This document shows positions 61,456-64,000 of a DNA stretch of 64,000 nucleotides, one piece after another. The notes below the pieces were generated by a model. That model had not been told where the DNA came from and searched no databases. It saw only the letters and a list, made by a program, of their open reading frames with translations. Source of the DNA: Campylobacter concisus (GTDB lineage Bacteria; Campylobacterota; Campylobacteria; Campylobacterales; Campylobacteraceae); contig NZ_JXUP01000001.1 in the NCBI RefSeq assembly GCF_001891085.1, forward strand, positions 62,001 through 126,000, written 5' to 3'. Both the position numbers and the translations under genes were made by a program. Position 1 is the first letter of the stretch. The number at the start of each line of letters is the position of its first letter.

Positions 61456-62478
61456 TTATCTTAAAAATATACCAAACTCGCTCTTTGACACCGCAGAGCC
61501 AACGATAGCTGAACTTTCATAGCCTACTTCTTTTAAGCGTTTTACTGCAAGCATCGCGTCCTTTTCACCAACTGCGAGCAAAAGTCCACCAGAAGTTTGT
61601 GCGTCAAATAGTAAAATGTCAGCTTCTTTGTCTACAAAATGCTTTGCAAATTCGCGGTTTTTATAGCTTCCTTCTGGAATGATACCCATATCGGCAAATT
61701 CCTTTGCGCTTGCAATGATTGGCACGTTTTTTTCATAAATTTCAAAACTGATCTTTTCATTTAGCATTTCGCTTAAATGCCCCAAAAAGCCAAATCCAGT
61801 CACATCAGTAGCACCGTAAACTTTGATGCCATCAAGTGCTTTTAATGCATAAAAATTTAGCTGTGCCATAATAGTTGCAGCCTCTTTTATCTGCTCAATG
61901 CTTAATAAATCAGCCTTTATTGCTGTACTTAAAATGCCGCTTCCAAGGGGCTTTGTAAGTATCAAAACATTGCCATTTATGGCTGTATTATTTGCCCAAA
62001 ATTTATCAGGATGTACCCTTCCAGTGACGCTAAGCCCATAATACATCTGCTGTGTCTCGATCGTATGCCCGCCAACTATAATGCCACCACACTCTTTTAC
62101 TTTATCGGCTCCGCCTTGCAAAATTTCTCCTAAAATTTCAGGTGCCAAGTTGCAGCTATCAAAGCCTACGATATTTAGAGCATTTATCACCTCACCACCC
62201 ATTGCAAAGACGTCGCTTAGGCTATTTGCAGCAGCGATTTGACCGTAAATAAAAGGATCATTTACCACAGGCGTTATAAAATCAAGCGTTTGAACAAGTG
62301 CAAGATCACTTGAAATTTTAAAGACACTCGCATCCTCATTAGAATTGGTGCTTGAGAGCAGATTTGGATGAGATAAATTTAAACTACTAATCGTTTTGTT
62401 TAGACCCGACGGGTCAAGCTTAGCAGCTCAACCAGCGGCTCTAACGAACTGCGTAAGCTTTTTGTCGTGATAGATCAT
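61456..62478 (-). CDS. selD: Selenophosphate synthetase, itself a selenoprotein
   Basis: Full length is 340 residues from the ATG at 62478, with an in-frame TGA at 62428-62430 (codon 17) in the context V-R-A-A-G-[TGA]-A-A-K-L, the catalytic Cys/Sec site of SelD, followed by K20. A SECIS-like hairpin GACCC-GTC-GGGTC follows 12 bases later. The rest has GQIAAANSLSDVFAMGG, DVTGFGFLGHL and QTSGGLLLAV. Ignoring the TGA leaves only a 270-residue fragment without the active site. It makes selenophosphate from selenide and ATP for SelA. The start overlaps yedF by four bases. Confidence 0.95.
62403..62415 (-). promoter_or_regulatory. SECIS-like hairpin of selD
   Basis: GACCC, loop GTC, GGGTC on the coding strand starts 12 bases after the UGA codon. 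It is short but perfectly paired and at the right distance for SelB recognition. Confidence 0.65.
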
Positions 62479-63074
62479 AATTTGATTTGCTCGTGAGTTG
62501 AGAGTATGTCGATGATCTCATAAGCATTTGAAATTTCGCCAATCGCAAGATCGCTTACTAGCTTATAAGCCTCCAAGCAGCTTCCGCAGCTTAAAATTTT
62601 AACACCAGCAGCTTCAAGATCTTTAAGCGGCTTAAAGCTTGGGTGTGAGCGGTTTGTTGTCATCTTTACAGCGTTATTTACGCAGATTATTATCTTTGGT
62701 TTTTTCTCAACTTGAAGAAATGCTCCTAAGAATTTTGATAGTAAATTCATTCCTACTTCACCACTTCCCGCGCGCTCTTCATTCAGATAGAGTACTTTAT
62801 TATTTTTTGGTGTTATGTCGCAGACAAACTCATCAAAATTTGTAAGCTCAAGCGCATTTTTGCCTTTTGTAGCTAAAATTTTAGTCTCGTTGCCATTGCT
62901 TTCTAGGCTAAATTCTATATTTTGATTTTTTAAAAATCTTGAAATATTTTCTTTTGGAGCTAGTGCATTTACCAAAATTTCTAAGCTTTCACCTTCACTT
63001 AAACTATCAAGTGCATTTTTTGTCATTGTGACTGGTTTTGGACACTCTAAATTTCTACAATCAATTGTTGTCAT
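62475..63074 (-). CDS. yedF: YedF selenium-associated protein (TusA-like plus DsrE-like)
   Basis: The 199-residue protein has an N-terminal TusA-like domain (MTTIDCRNLECPKPV with the Cys-Pro motif CPKP) and a C-terminal DsrE-fold domain with ILSCGSCLEAYKL. This two-domain YedF co-occurs with yedE and selD and is thought to carry selenium as a persulfide-like species. Its stop overlaps the selD start by four bases, so the two are translated together. C. jejuni has the same pair (Cj1504c-Cj1505c, from memory). Confidence 0.92.
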   Translation of the reverse strand: MTTIDCRNLECPKPVTMTKNALDSLSEGESLEILVNALAPKENISRFLKNQNIEFSLESNGNETKILATKGKNALELTNFDEFVCDITPKNNKVLYLNEERAGSGEVGMNLLSKFLGAFLQVEKKPKIIICVNNAVKMTTNRSHPSFKPLKDLEAAGVKILSCGSCLEAYKLVSDLAIGEISNAYEIIDILSTHEQIKL

Positions 63075-63186
63075 GATTTTTCCTTTTGCAATTAGTATTT
63101 CAAACCTTGAAACTAGTTTGGATTATAGCCAAAAAAATATTAATTATTTTAAAAATTTTAATGTATAAATTTGAGATAAAAGAGAG

Positions 63187-63216
63187 CTTTGACCTCGCTT
63201 ACTAGCAAGGTCAAAG
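63187..63216 (-). terminator. Hairpin terminator after fdhC
   Basis: CTTTGACCT (63187-63195) pairs with AGGTCAAAG (63208-63216) around a twelve-base loop, then CTCTCTTTT on the minus strand. It separates fdhC from yedF. Confidence 0.8.
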
Positions 63217-63225
63217 TAAAGTTAA

Positions 63226-64000
63226 TTATTTTAAATTTGTATAAGACTTTTCATAATCAGATACTGGAATTTTATTCTCTCTAACGAGCTCTTGATACCA
63301 GTAGTGATGAAGAACATAAACTTCTTCTTCCTCTTTATATCCAGTAATCATCGACCAAATAGCACCATGAATAGCAATAGCTGCCATATAAATATGAACT
63401 AAGAAAAATACTGCACATGCGATGCCAAGACAGTTATGGATAATTACGCTGTATCTTAAAAGATCAATTTGTGTAAGACCAAACCAAGAAGCAACCGCTG
63501 GCTCTTTGAAGTCCGTAAAATACATAATCGCGCCAGTAATTATCATAACGATACCACCAGGGATAGCGATCCAGTACCATGCTTTTTGACCAGCATTAAA
63601 TTTACCAGCTGGAACAGGTCTCTTTTTCTTTGATAAATAGCCACCAACTATCATCATCCATCTGATATCATAAATTGCAGGAAGCATTCTTTTTGTCCAG
63701 GTAAATAACATAGGAAGCACAGAAATAGCAAAGACCACAGTTGCTGTATCGTGCAAGTATCTACAGAAACGCACAAATGTTCCACCGCCAAGCTCTGCAC
63801 CCCACATAATGATGATACCAGTTGGCACTAAAATGATCCATGAGATCGCTGCCAAACCATGAGCTATACGTATGATCAATGAAAAAGCAAACACCTTTTT
63901 ACCATCATGACTAAAATGTTTTGGTCCAATGATTAAAAAGTGTAATGCAAATGCTCCAATAACAGCCAAAATGATAGAAAGTGCTGCTATTGCAAAATAA
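63226..64000 (-). CDS. fdhC: Formate dehydrogenase cytochrome b subunit, 5'-truncated by window edge
   Basis: The frame is open to the window edge (preceding residues YFAIAALSII-like hydrophobic), so the start lies beyond 64000 and at least 258 residues are visible. Four helices of the b556 type are seen, with heme-ligand histidines in IIRIAHGLAAISW, FCRYLHDTATV, IIHNCLGIACAVFFLVHIY. It anchors FdhAB to the membrane and passes electrons to menaquinone. The catalytic subunits lie 30 kb away, so either the locus is split or a second fdhAB set precedes this gene outside the window. Confidence 0.93.
   Translation of the reverse strand, partial: YFAIAALSIILAVIGAFALHFLIIGPKHFSHDGKKVFAFSLIIRIAHGLAAISWIILVPTGIIIMWGAELGGGTFVRFCRYLHDTATVVFAISVLPMLFTWTKRMLPAIYDIRWMMIVGGYLSKKKRPVPAGKFNAGQKAWYWIAIPGGIVMIITGAIMYFTDFKEPAVASWFGLTQIDLLRYSVIIHNCLGIACAVFFLVHIYMAAIAIHGAIWSMITGYKEEEEVYVLHHYWYQELVRENKIPVSDYEKSYTNLK

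Overview
The window looks like an epsilonproteobacterial (Campylobacterota) chromosome segment, most likely from Campylobacter concisus or a close relative. Supporting signs are the AT-rich DNA, the futalosine-pathway gene mqnA, the P19/FTR1 iron operon, PflB, a selenocysteine formate dehydrogenase, and gene orders that (from memory) match several C. jejuni blocks: Cj0381-Cj0390, Cj1286-Cj1289, Cj1377-Cj1380, Cj1496-Cj1505 and Cj1658-Cj1665. I see no insertion sequence, prophage, CRISPR array or rRNA. The only tRNA found is tRNA-Ser(GCT).

Layout. 1-3 kb: a lipoprotein fragment, a phosphopantetheinyl transferase, an unidentified protein with faint 3-methyladenine-glycosylase-like motifs, and a TPM/LemA pair. 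3-8 kb: one 1682-residue calcium-binding-type repeat adhesin with an N-terminal retention module, followed by a gene-free AT-rich stretch and tRNA-Ser. 8.7-12.1 kb: a small broken gene, then pyrF, nusB, ribH, two SMR efflux subunits and kdsA. The ribH-to-kdsA part is strikingly GC-rich. 12.1-20.6 kb: an EamA transporter facing der-aroK, a repeat-filled intergenic region, then trpS, a membrane protein, serS and the flagellar disk gene pflB. 20.6-30.1 kb: a frameshifted DUF2920 gene and the P19 iron-uptake operon behind a Fur-like box. 30.3-41.6 kb: formate dehydrogenase fdhA (in-frame UGA = selenocysteine) and fdhB, a small Tat protein, a DsbC-like protein, selB, selA, a polyferredoxin, a TorD-like chaperone and a Met/His-rich membrane protein. 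41.7-47.4 kb: mqnA, a barnase/barstar pair, upp, malic enzyme, gltX and a SurA-like chaperone. 47.4-53.3 kb: a frameshifted TonB receptor, yedE, moeA and a frameshifted terC. 53.4-60.6 kb: a MotE-like and a FliJ-like protein, purA, a HisZ-like protein and a giant GGDEF/degenerate-EAL sensor. 60.7-64 kb: a nitroreductase, selD (itself a UGA-containing selenoprotein), yedF and the start-truncated fdhC.

The strongest functional theme is selenium and molybdenum metabolism serving formate oxidation. YedE (Se uptake), YedF, SelD, SelA and SelB supply selenocysteine to FdhA and to SelD. MoeA serves the molybdenum cofactor. FdhB, FdhC, the Tat protein and the TorD-like chaperone complete the enzyme. 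A second theme is iron uptake (P19 operon and TonB receptor). Three genes (DUF2920, TonB receptor, terC) are each disrupted by a single-base shift in a homopolymer. The DUF2920 tract (T9 on the coding strand) is long enough to be a phase-variation switch; the other two are short and may be mutations or assembly errors.
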